Positions 1 to 9,884 of a stretch of 64,000 nt of DNA are shown here, one piece after another. The translations under genes and the position numbers were made by a program. Source of the stretch: Polytrichum commune (taxonomy: Eukaryota > Streptophyta > Polytrichopsida > Polytrichales > Polytrichaceae); the NCBI GenBank assembly GCA_950295325.1, contig OX485804.1, forward strand, positions 38,256,001 through 38,320,000. The letters are read 5' to 3'. Under the pieces are notes generated by a model. The model was not told where the DNA came from. It worked only from the letters and a program-made list of their open reading frames with translations, and made no database searches. Each line of letters begins with the position of its first letter. The stretch's first letter is position 1.

Positions 1-1785
1 CGTATTAACCTACAAGTGTCAGTATAGTAGAAGTGCCTTTGATGAGCAATTTGAGCACTTGGAGACTCTCACAAGAAAAGTTGCAAAATTTCAAAGAAAG
101 TTGTCAAAATTGGCAAATCGATAAAAATGTTAATGCAATTGTGTTCATGAAAATTTGACAATGTGTGCTTGAGATATGATGAATGAATTTCAAGGGTTAT
201 TTGCATTCTAAAGTGGTCATGTTGACTGCCCAAAAGTGATCAATGTTGAGCGTTTATTTTTTTCGTAATCTCTTTTAATCAATGAGCTATATTTTTTGAT
301 TAATCCTTAGAATAATATCATTGGTACTCAAATTTTTCTATGCACTTGCTCACTTTGGGGCCAAACTAGGTGTTGAAGTTGGGTACTACTGCTCTTCAAG
401 AATTCATGTGAGAAGATAAGAACTAGCTAGTTACAAGTTGGTGCTCACATAACACCTAAGGGATGAATACTTTGAGCACTTGAGACCAAAATGTGCTTGC
501 AAATTGTCATGAAAATCTCCAAAAATTAATATTTTCCAACTCAAGGTTTATACAATTTATTCAAGGAAATTGCATTTCGATCGATTCATATATGATTAAT
601 GAAGGTCAAAAGTTCTTTGTGATTTAAAATGGCTACATACACCCTCATTAACAAATAATGTTCAATTCTTTCTCAGTCAACGATTTTTTTTTTATGTCAT
701 TCTATATTTAAATTCAATAAAAATATCCTTAGAGGAATGCTATTATTATTTTTCAAGTTGGAATATGCACCTAGTTGCCACCCCTGGCTTGGGGATTTTG
801 TTTCCCAACACATATCGAGGGGGGCAGTAAAAACGTATCCCCTTATACGTTTGTTGTTGATTCATCCTAATTTAACTTCATAGATTAATTTAGGGTGTCT
901 AGCCCCGATTGAAATGTTAATTTGGCTGCAAATGTTAACTCACGGTCTTTACATAGGTAGTTTTCGATGTTTTCATCCTCTTCTTTGATGGTGCCATGAA
1001 CGTTTCCCCCCATCTTGAGCTTCATGGCCTCTAGGTAAGCTCATCCATTATGGATGAAGGAGCATGAGTTAAACACACTCCCCATAAATTGTGGGCTAAT
1101 TCGTTTTGATTGAATTAAGCAATGAATGCCATTAAATGAAGATCATTGAGTCTTAATTATGTTTTACAATCAAATATGATGTTGGAGTTGGGTCACTGAC
1201 ATAATTGGGCGTCTGTATGAAGTCATGAGAAGGTAAGAACTATTAATATGAGCAACAGAGCTCGTGATGTTGGTGGTGCTGGGAGTCTCTTAAAGATAGA
1301 CACATGTCCAACTAGCTTTCCAAACCAAAAGGGCCACATGCCAACAATCCATCCTGAAAACAAACATGTGACAAAAGAAAGAGAAAAATAAATGTGGAAA
1401 GGTGGGGAACTACAAGCACAAAAGGTGGACATGGTGGAAGAAATTAGGGAGAGTTGGCATGCATCGAGCTAAGGTGGCAATTCGGCATGGACAATAGGAC
1501 AAAGTAGGATAATTTTATTGAAAGAAAAGAAAATTCATATTGCTTTTCTTAAAAAGCTTCATGGGGACATGCTGATGGATCATAAGGGGCTTATGAACAT
1601 GGGCATACATGCACATGACGGGTATACACATGCCTAAGCATAGACATATGATTATATGGTTGCATGAGGTTGGGTTCATCTAGTATAGTATATGAATGCA
1701 TACGGACGGGAATTGGACATGGGTCCAAACTAATAACTTACATAAGACCTAATAAGAGTCTTTGAACCAAGAAACTCACTCCTTC
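1..1785. other. Intergenic, no gene seen
   Basis: AT-rich sequence with stops in all frames and no recognisable coding or RNA feature. It holds short poly-T runs and small self-complementary words around 'atccat..atggat', for example near 1040. Such words recur across the intergenic parts of the window and are probably decayed repeat DNA. The last few hundred bases should contain the distal promoter of the SAYSvFN gene. Confidence 0.6.
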
Positions 1786-1925
1786 TCACTATCTCTTCTC
1801 TCTCTCTCACGGAATTAGGCGCCTTACATGAAATTCATGACTTGAAGGTAAGCACTTGGTAACTCACATGACATGAGCTCACGCTCACTCTCACTCTCTC
1901 TCTCACTCACTCTCACACACCCAAA
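1786..1925 (+). promoter_or_regulatory. Pyrimidine-rich core-promoter/leader region of the SAYSvFN gene
   Basis: Two CT-rich tracts (about 1786-1811 and 1883-1920) lie about 320-450 bp upstream of the ATG at 2242. Plant core promoters and 5' leaders often carry such Y-patch or CT microsatellite tracts. No convincing TATA box was seen directly upstream. The role is inferred from position and composition only. Confidence 0.35.
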
Positions 1926-2241
1926 ACGAAACAATTGAGCAATCGTTCGGCTTCAATTGATACTTGGCAACACTGGTGGCAGGACGATGATTGCAGATAT
2001 CCATTTCTGCATTGCCCTTGTGGAGTGGCACCAGCGAAGGGAGAGTTTCCATCTCTCACAACAGGAACAGAAGCTGCTGAATGAATAAGGCGGTAGAGGA
2101 GTTTTGCTCGCAATCGGGGTTACGCTTTCTCTGTACACAGTTGAAAGCTACAAATTCAAAAGCGGAGGAATCACGACGACGCAGGAGAGTGTGAGAAGAA
2201 AAAGATTTGAGGAAACGGGGGGTTGCGGGGTTTTGGAGGTG

Positions 2242-5028
2242 ATGGTGAAGGTGAACATCAGGACGGTGGGATCAACTCGACTTCGCGTCATCGACCTTCC
2301 CGCTGAATCCGATGTTCGTGGATTCGTCAACTTCTCAATTCCTACGCTCTGTGATTTAGGCTCCTTGACTTTCCATTGCTTTTTCTATTGAAAGACTCCC
2401 AGTCAATGCCCTGCTACGTAGGCCATTCTCTCGTAATCGGTTACGATGTGTGTCCAAATTGGAGGCTTCCGCATTAACGAGCTTGCGAATGTGGATGTTT
2501 TGTGGTGTTATTATGTGTGCTCCGATTTAGTGTTGTTGACGAATTTGTGGTGTAAGTGGTGGATTCTGTGAACTCTCTACGTAGCTTGTGCACTTAAGCA
2601 ACGGTTGGCGTTCAATGTGCGACTTATAGTTAATATTTGTTATTCTGCCTATTTGACATGAGATTCTTTGATATTGATTTGAAGTCCTGACGTGACGAGA
2701 TGATTTGTTATGAATCTCTTTGTCGTTTTACCTCCACAATTGTGTGTTTAATTATTAGGGTTAGGGTTGTGGGGTTTTGTTAGGTTGCTGCAGTCCGGCG
2801 GGTAATAGAGCAGGAACTGGGCATGCCGTATGAGAGACTGAAGCTTGTGGTCGGTGGAAAGACACTGGAGGATGAGAAGAATGACAAGCCTGTCATGGTC
2901 AAGTTTGTTGATGAAGGTGTGTGTAAACCATACCTCTATATATTCCTGTGTTGTTGGGACCCCTATTGAAACTTGATTTACTGGGACTTGGACGACTCTC
3001 CCATATCAAAAAGATTCAAGCATCAGGACAAGCATCTAAGGGATCCACGTCATGACAAAAGTAGAGTATTTCCCGGCGACATGGTTCATGTGATCGCACT
3101 AGTGCAAAGGAGAATTTCTGAACAAGGTTGCTTCTTTATATGCGTGCACACAACACAACCACCTTCCATTTCTCAAGCACCTCAGTGTTGCGGTGACTAA
3201 TCTTCTTGGTGGTCGCCTTCCATTCTCAAGCACGTAAGCGTTGCGGTGACTAATCTTTCTTGGTCGTCGCCTTCCATTCTCAAGGATCTAAGTGTTTTGG
3301 TGTCTGATCTATCTGAGAGTCATTTGCCCTAGTTATTATGGGCAACTATCCACATGTTGGTGCAAGATCACCTTCAAGTGACTTTTTCCATGTGGTTCAC
3401 ATGGTTAAATGAACTGAGAACCAATACGATATTTTTTTTTCTCCACTTTGCCCCCAATTTAAAAGAAAAGCCGTCTCAGGGTGGGACCCCTTATATGTTT
3501 GGATGTGCAGACTCAATGATAGCGATGCTAGTACCAAAGGCACCACCAAAACATATTTCAAGCAGAGATGGAGAGATTGACGATGAAGATGAAGATCTTG
3601 TAAGTGCCTTGACTGAGGGATTCTTTGATACATATTTGTATGAGGTTGCAGTTTCAGAATTGACAATTGACCGAAATTGCTGGAGGCTCATCCATTGTGA
3701 AGGTGATATAATTTTCCTACTTGCATCTGTGCAGAGATTTAAACTCCAAGATTCTGCAACTCCATTGCAGAGACGCCTTGCGCGATTTATGCGAGAAAAA
3801 TTAAGGGTTCCTGGTAAGTAGTCTGGTTGCTGTCAGGGTGAACCATATTTTCTTGCAGCAATTATAAGGCTGGAGCTTTGAAATGCCAAAATGTAATATT
3901 CTGCAGGTTCTGAATTGTTGAATGCTTCTGGGTTGTCAAATGGGAGCAGATGTGCTGCTGATATTGCTGTTCTCACTCAGCCCGCGTGCATGGCTTCTGA
4001 TCTTCTTGTGGTTTGCTTTGGCTCCCTTTGCACATCGGTGGGACCTGGGGCCTATGTATGTAAGTATTCCTGGACATTGATTTTGAAGGTCTTGTGCATT
4101 ACTGATTTTATTAAGCATGCACATCGCAGAGCCCTCCATTAAAAGGTGGCAGAAGCCTGGGGTTGAAGGGGCTCTCTCCATTTATGGTTTCTTCCTTGGG
4201 AGACAGGCATTTATATCTATCTAGCTAGCTGGCATATGTAGTGGTGCTACCCTCTAAAGTCCATGCAACTGGTGTACAGATTATCGTCACAGCTTTTGCT
4301 GTGATCTTCTTCAACCTAGGAAAGCGTCAAGTAGGAGAAGCCAGGTATGCTATCCTAAAATGGTAATTTCTCTTGCATTGTTTGTTTATCATGTTATGAG
4401 TGTGATAACTGATAAATCTGAAGAAGTTTAACTTCCAGTCTTCCCTACTGCTCTACTCCACCTCATCTTTTCCAGCAATTGAGTTCCAGTATACAGGTGC
4501 AAGAGAGGATTGATTTCACCGAATTTGTGGAGTTTCTAGGGCATACTTCCACCTTGATAGAATAGGATAGATGGATCATTCAAACTTCTACTGTGCTCTT
4601 CACTATTTTTCACTCAGGTGCTACCAGGCTCCTCAGATTTCATGTGGTGACAAAAGTGTTGTGTGTGGACTTTCTCCCCAACAATGATAACCTCAATGAG
4701 TAACTTGCTGTGCCTGTTTGTCAGTACTTTTCGAGACATTGGATATTAAATGAGTTGAAAGGATCAGTAGATTTTATCTACTTGTTTACTTCCAAGGCAG
4801 CTGGCAAGATCAATTTTTCATGATAGATGCACTTAAATCATTTTAGCCATGCCTCTCCCTTGTGCGCACAATTTCCCGAAAAATGGCTGTCTTGATAAAC
4901 ATGTTCAATTAACATCACCCTCTTGTTTTTGTAGTGCTTACTCAATTTTCAACGAGGGCTTCCGGGAGCTGCCAGGAACATTGAATGCTGACAGATTAGA
5001 CAGAGATATTCGTGCTGGCCAGTTCTAG
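2242..5028 (+). CDS. Ubiquitin-like and SAYSvFN domain membrane protein (SAYSD1-like), seven exons
   Basis: My exon model is 2242-2313, 2784-2916, 3511-3599, 3735-3813, 3950-4059, 4280-4344 and 4935-5028. It gives 642 bp with all phases consistent and a 213-residue protein. Residues 1-68 look like a ubiquitin-like fold (LKLVVGGKTL), followed by an acidic linker (DDEDEDL near 93-98). A hydrophobic stretch follows at about 126-145 (AWLLIFLWFALAPFA) and another at about 162-179. The C-terminus is the diagnostic SAYSvFN block (AYSIFNEGFRELPGTLNADR). Animal SAYSD1 sits at the ER translocon and acts in quality control of stalled, UFMylated ribosomes. The plant protein, with an N-terminal ubiquitin-like domain, is inferred to act at the ER too. 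Weakest point: the first donor. GT at 2314 gives the better ubiquitin-like fold; GT at 2318 joined to a later acceptor is the alternative. Confidence 0.85.
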
Positions 5029-5660
5029 GAGCTTTCACAATAACTCTCTAGGGTTTCCGATGGGGTCCTTAACAAAGCTGTACATTGGTAATTCATACAT
5101 GTGCATTTCTTGAGCACAATCTGCAGAGTTTGTCTTAGATTCCATTTTCTCTGTGAGCAATGCAGATTTCACATGGTTGCTGCCAGCCAGGTATCAGGGG
5201 ATGCGGTTCTCAAATGATGGACAGCGCATCTCACTATACAAAGAGATAAAAGGTATTTGTAGGAAAGTGGGTGCAACATCTGTGTGTTGATGTTAATTGC
5301 ACTTTTATAAGTATGATTTCTGATTGCCTCGGCAACTTTTTATGATGCCTTCCAGGGCATTTCATTACTTTGGCAGGTGTGTCTTTGTGTACACTGAAAT
5401 CATTTTGGTCACCGGCACATATATGCATCATGTAATGTTGTATGATGTAAATTGAACTCTTTTTAACAAAGAAAGAGGATGTTGAGGGAGAAAGGGAATT
5501 CTCGTGTATGAGCATACCGCTCATCCATCCAACATAAAAACTTTACCTCCTTTAAGTTTGTTGTGAATTCACCTTTAATGACTTTGAGGAGACTAATTCT
5601 GGGTCTTTGAAGCTAATTCCGGTGTCAAATTAACCAAAAACATTAACCTCCATGTCATTA
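5029..5660. other. 3' flank of the SAYSvFN gene
   Basis: This probably contains the 3' UTR in its first 200-400 bp. No further coding sequence or RNA gene was recognised. The distal part is AT-rich and runs into the dispersed repeat that begins near 5661. Confidence 0.5.
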
Positions 5661-5981
5661 TGGCATGTGGGCCTTATATGGTTGCTCATCTTAATTGAAC
5701 ATCTATATTTTGAGTGGAAGCTATATGGCAAAGCTGCAGTTAAGAGCAGAAGCCAAAATGACAAGTGTTCTGATAAAATTGGACTATGTGCTCAACTATG
5801 TATAGGCACCACTCTAGGTTCAATAACTAAACCAAGCACAAAGGTCTATGTGATCAATTCAAGAGAAAAAGAATGTGCATCCTCTTAGCTATAACTCCAG
5901 TTCTACAATTTGAAATGGCAATCTTTGTTATGTGTAAAATTTCTAACCAGATGGGACAATTCCCAATTTGATCCAAAACTT
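5661..5981 (+). repeat. SINE-like dispersed repeat family A, 5' part (split by the copia element)
   Basis: It resembles 31729-32130 over its whole length: a start around 'atgtgggcctta', a middle around 'attggactatg', and a late part around 'caattcc..gatccaa'. The late part in the 31.7 kb copy carries a perfect-looking pol III B-box-like word (ggttcgatcc). The remainder of this copy lies beyond the retrotransposon, at 8805-8857, ending 'ggctacgtacctta'. It is therefore an older repeat interrupted by the later LTR element. Confidence 0.6.
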
Positions 5982-6204
5982 TGTTAAGACAGGATGAATG
6001 TCATCCATTCACTCTCTGGTTCCATCCATGGCTTAGTAAGCATAGGACGATAGCGATAAAGTAAAAGGATGTTAACTCTAGTTACACTATATATCTTAAC
6101 TTGAGTTAACCAACTATATTTCATCACTATATAACCATAATGGAATAGAGCTCCGGCTCATTCTTTTTGATGCTCATATTTGTGTTTATGCTTGTCTCTC
6201 AACA
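5982..6204 (+). repeat. 5' LTR of the copia element
   Basis: A 223-bp direct repeat of 8582-8804 with TG..CA ends. A TATA-like word (ctatataa) lies near 6127-6134 and probably marks the element's own promoter. Confidence 0.92.
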
Positions 6205-7081
6205 CGTTATCAGCACCGTTAGCTCTTCCGCCATAGCTCTTCCATGATAGCTTTTTGTAGCTTTCTTATAGATTGTCTATAGAGGAGTTATGTTGCCCAA
6301 TTTTCTTTAGAAATTTTGTCCATAAAAAGGTTATGCTGTCTAAATTTCTAGTCTAGCCTTTACATTTTTTAAATATTCTTTCAGATTGCACTCTCTTACC
6401 GAAATGTTGCCGAAATTCTCCTATAAATTTGTTCTAACTTTTTGCCTTCATTCCTGGACTCTTTATGGTCATAACAAATCCTATTGTTATGCTGCCCAAT
6501 TTTCTTTAGAAATTCTGCTTATAGAGAGGGGAAATGTTGTCCAAATTTCTCTAGACCAGCATCCATAAATCTCAATTTTCTATAAGATTGCATTCACCCT
6601 TATCAAATTGCTGTCGAATGTTTTTTAGAAATCTGTCATAATTTTCTTCTCTTCATTCTTGGACTATTTCTTTATCTTCTGGCCATAATACATCTTACTA
6701 TTATGTTGCTAAATTTTTCTCAAAAACTTTCTAACTAATTTTTGTGTGTACATGTGTTTCTGATTTGTATTCCTCTAACTCTTTACATATATATATATAT
6801 ACACTAATCTCTTATAACTTTTCCTTCTGTATATATATATATATTGTTTGTATATATCATATACATATATATATATATTGTTTACATACATATATATTTC
6901 TATACTAATCCCATGTTTTCTTACCTAAACCAGGTATGTCATGTTTTACTAACTTTCTCTGCTTACATTCAGGGAGTCCCACATCTCCGGCGCACCACGC
7001 CGGAAGCCAAAGGGAAATTGGAAGCCCAAACACACGTGGCACCGTTATTCCAAATCCCAAAGTGCCTACACTCATACCGTT

Positions 7082-8500
7082 TTGCAAGACCATGCGCAGT
7101 TTGAATTCAAAACTCAAAATGAGTTGTGGCAAACTTGTGACATAGTCACAATCACAGGCAAACGAAACTTTAAGTTTCGTGAGGGCCGTGCAGTTGTGAT
7201 TCTGCCCGGGGGAGCCCCTCTCATCTGCGAAAGGGCCATGTACGCCCTGGACGCCCCTCGGAGCCTGATCAGCTACCGAGACTTACGGGCTAATAACATC
7301 CACCGCAGGTACTTGAGCTTAGGCAAGGGCCGCGGCGCCTCGCCACCGCACACGTGGCAGCCAACGGCCTATATAAGCTTTGCATCACGCAAACTAGCCC
7401 CCCTTGCAAAGGTGAGGAAGAAGTTGGTGAACATTGACATGAGTGTCACCCACATCTACCCCTAGGGGGTGCCCATGCATCTTTTCTAGCCGCCAGCTCC
7501 AAAGCCAACATTTGGCATCGTCGGTTGGGGCACTCCAGGACGATCATGATGCGGAAAATGATTCCCATTTTAACTGGTCATGACCTATGTACGAGTGATG
7601 CGGAACGCGTGGAGGAGTGCGCAACGTGCATTCAAGGGAAGCTCATCAGGCTGCCATCACGGTGGAAGCTCCCGACCGAAATGCCAGCGGCATTGTATCG
7701 TCTCCACAACGATTGGTGAGGCCCCATCACTCCCCAGTCAGGTCAGTTCAAGTACTTCTTTGTACTTGTTGATGCTTCTTTGTTTTTGCTTGTACTTGTC
7801 TCTCCCGGCATTGGCAGGGCGTCAAGCATCTCCTGCGCTACCTTCGCGGAACGGAGGATCTCGGCCTACACTTTCGCAAGAATACTTCCAGTGACATCAT
7901 TGGATACGTAGACTTTGGCTTCAAGACAGACCCCGTTTCAGGCAAGTCTTAAACCGGCTATATCCTACACTTTCGCAATGATACTTCCAGTGACATCATT
8001 AGATACGTAGACTTTGGCTTCAAGACAGACCCCGTTTCAGGCAAGTCTCAAACGGGCTATATCTTCATAAAAAATGGCGCACCGATCTCATGGCGTTCCA
8101 CCAAGTAAACCGTGACAGCTACGTCCACAAATCATGCTGAGTTACTCTCATTCCACGAAGCCTCCCTTGAAGCCGTTTGGCTACGCACTATGCAACAGGC
8201 CATCCTTCACATGAGTGGTCTTCCATTGATGGGCAAACCCACGACCATATTTGAAGACAACGCGGCCTGCATTGAGCAAGTTTCCTCCGGATTCATCAAA
8301 GCCGACCGTGTGAAGCACATCAGTCCTCACCTCTTCGGCTATACTCAAGACCTCATGGAGACCAAGCAGACGAGGTCAAAAAAATTGCATCAGCATACAA
8401 CATCGCCGACGTCCTCACGAAGGCACTACCAGCCCCTCAACACCGCAAGCTCATCATTGTGGTTGGTCTGAGGACCCTTACCGAGCTAGAGAGAATTAGA
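7082..8500 (+). pseudogene. Decayed copia pol remnants (protease/pre-integrase, integrase start, RT end, RNase H)
   Basis: At 7082-7330 the frame reads a pre-integrase/protease-type block (APRSLISYRDLRANNIH). At 7610-7790 an integrase start follows, with a C..C and GK pattern and then YFFVLVDAS. At about 7795 the sequence jumps to the RT C-terminus (GVKHLLRYLRGTEDLGLHF). This is an internal deletion that removes most of integrase and RT. RNase H follows at 8100-8460 (HAELLSFHEA, EDNAACIE, and ADVLTKALP in a shifted frame). Stops, at least one frameshift near 8370, and a 99-bp internal duplication show it is dead. Confidence 0.85.
7865..8062 (+). repeat. 99-bp tandem duplication inside the copia RNase H region
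   Basis: Two adjacent copies of 99 bp (7865-7963 and 7964-8062) start at 'cctacactttcgca'. The copies differ by a few bases; the first has a stop where the second reads a Gln codon (aagtctTAAacc against aagtctCAAacg). The length equals 33 codons, so the frame was kept. Confidence 0.85.
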
Positions 8501-8581
8501 TGGCGAACGATGACTTTACTCTTTTTCCTTCACAGCATCATGAAGGTTTTTTAACGAGGAAGATCATTGTTCGAGGAGGAG

Positions 8582-8804
8582 TGTTAAGACAAGATGAATG
8601 TCATCTATTCACTCTCCGGTTCCATCCATGGCTTAGTAAGCATAGGACGATAGCGATAAAGTAAAAGGATGTTAACTCTAGTTACACTATATATCTTAAC
8701 TTGAGTTAACCAACTATATTTCATCACTATATAACCATAATGGAATAGAGCTCCGGCTCATTCTTTTTGATGCTCATATTTGTGTTTATGCTTGTCTCTG
8801 AACA
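8582..8804 (+). repeat. 3' LTR of the copia element
   Basis: Direct repeat of 5982-6204 with four mismatches. It is preceded by a purine-rich tract and followed by the second half of repeat family A. Confidence 0.92.
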
Positions 8805-8999
8805 AAATTGAAATTGGATGTAGAGTTGGATGTGCACACAATGAGGCTACGTACCTTACACCCTCGGCCGCCGATTCAACCAGTAACTTGGTAACAAACC
8901 TATCAGCAAATATCAACCTCCTAACTAAGTTAATGAAAGGTTTCTTGGATTACTTGCCTCATGAAGGCTCCAGATCGACACATCATAAGTTCAGACTAA

Positions 9000-9095
9000 C
9001 TTTTAGTTAAACTTTTACTTTTACTTTTAGTTAAACTTTTAGTTAAACTTTTAGTTAAACTTTTACTTTTAGGTAAGTAGCTTTTAGTTGAACTT
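9000..9095 (+). repeat. Short tandem repeat of (aaacttttagtt/aacttttac) units
   Basis: About seven units of 9-13 bp built from 'acttttagttaa' and 'acttttac' run head to tail, about 0.8 kb upstream of the ALDH7 start codon and just before the G-box region. It is a minisatellite with no other feature visible. Confidence 0.75.
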
Positions 9096-9131
9096 AAAGA
9101 AGATTCATAAATTGCAAAGGCATGTGATGGG

Positions 9132-9331
9132 CACGTGGCAGATGATGACAGACAGCGTGGCAATCGATCGAACCACGTCAGTCGCTGATCCTACGAGTCA
9201 CGCTGCTTCTTGTTCGCACGAAATGCTCTTGGCCCCACCTGCAGATCCGACACAAACCCAAAAAGCTCATTCAGCTTGCGACGGTAACTTCAACCTACCA
9301 CCAACAAAAAGCACATCCCTCAAGTCACGTG
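9132..9331 (+). promoter_or_regulatory. G-box/ABRE-type cluster in the ALDH7 promoter
   Basis: Three ACGT-core sites lie within 200 bp: CACGTGGC at 9132-9139, CCACGTCA at 9173-9180 and CACGTGGT at 9326-9333. They lie 300-500 bp upstream of the inferred 5' UTR donor at 9610. bZIP factors of ABA and stress signalling bind such sites, and plant ALDH7 genes are known to respond to dehydration and salt. The regulatory role here is inferred. Confidence 0.5.
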
Positions 9332-9884
9332 GTCATCACATTCGCCATTCCTACTCATTGAGCCAAGACGTGCGGTATCGAAACTCTCAATCATATAACA
9401 TACACACCATCATCATTCACAGGCTCCGGGTTGTGTCATTTTGACTGCCAGCTTTCTTCGCAATTGCATCACGTCTCGCGCATTGGGGGCAAGGTAAAGG
9501 AAGACAGGAGGATCGGAGGAGAGAAAGAAGTCAGTCCCTCGCACCAATTTGGTTCAGCAATTTGGCTGCGCGTTGCTCTTTAACGGACGGAATTGGGGTC
9601 GGCTGTCCGGTAAGTCGAGAAAGGGGCGTCTTTTGCCCTCTCCATATCTTCTTGTGCAATTATATGATGGGATACACATGATGGATGCACGGACTGCATG
9701 TTGAGAAATTGGGATTCAATTTTGGAGTTGGGATTGTGAAAACTTGGTGCAGATCTGTGGAATATGTAGGATGCTCTGTTTCTGATGCTGTAGTGACGTG
9801 TATGTGATTGTGTCTGTGTTGCTAATTCCCTTAATTGATGTGTGCATTGTCTGGTTTTTCAATGGATGGGCAGCGCAGAGAGCC

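Larger units (their letters stand above)
5982..8804 (+). mobile_element. Ty1/copia LTR retrotransposon, internally deleted
   Basis: The element is 2,823 bp with two 223-bp LTRs beginning TGTTAAGACA and ending AACA. The LTRs differ at only four positions that I can count (about 98% identity), so insertion was fairly recent. Flanking five-base words are aactt and aaatt, a plausible target-site duplication with one change. A primer-binding-like word (cgttatcagca) follows the 5' LTR, and a purine-rich tract (gaggaggag, 8573-8581) precedes the 3' LTR. The internal part of about 2.4 kb keeps only scraps of pol: protease/pre-integrase, the start of integrase, the end of RT, and RNase H. Most of integrase and RT is missing, so the copy is non-autonomous. 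It sits inside repeat family A. Confidence 0.92.

Noticed and set aside
2755-2768. Interstitial telomere repeat (ttagggttagggtt)
   Set aside because: Only two units, inside an intron; too short to be more than chance. The same holds for 61839-61860.
7082-7465. 127-codon frame as a host gene
   Set aside because: Its content is the copia pre-integrase/protease region and it lies between the LTRs.
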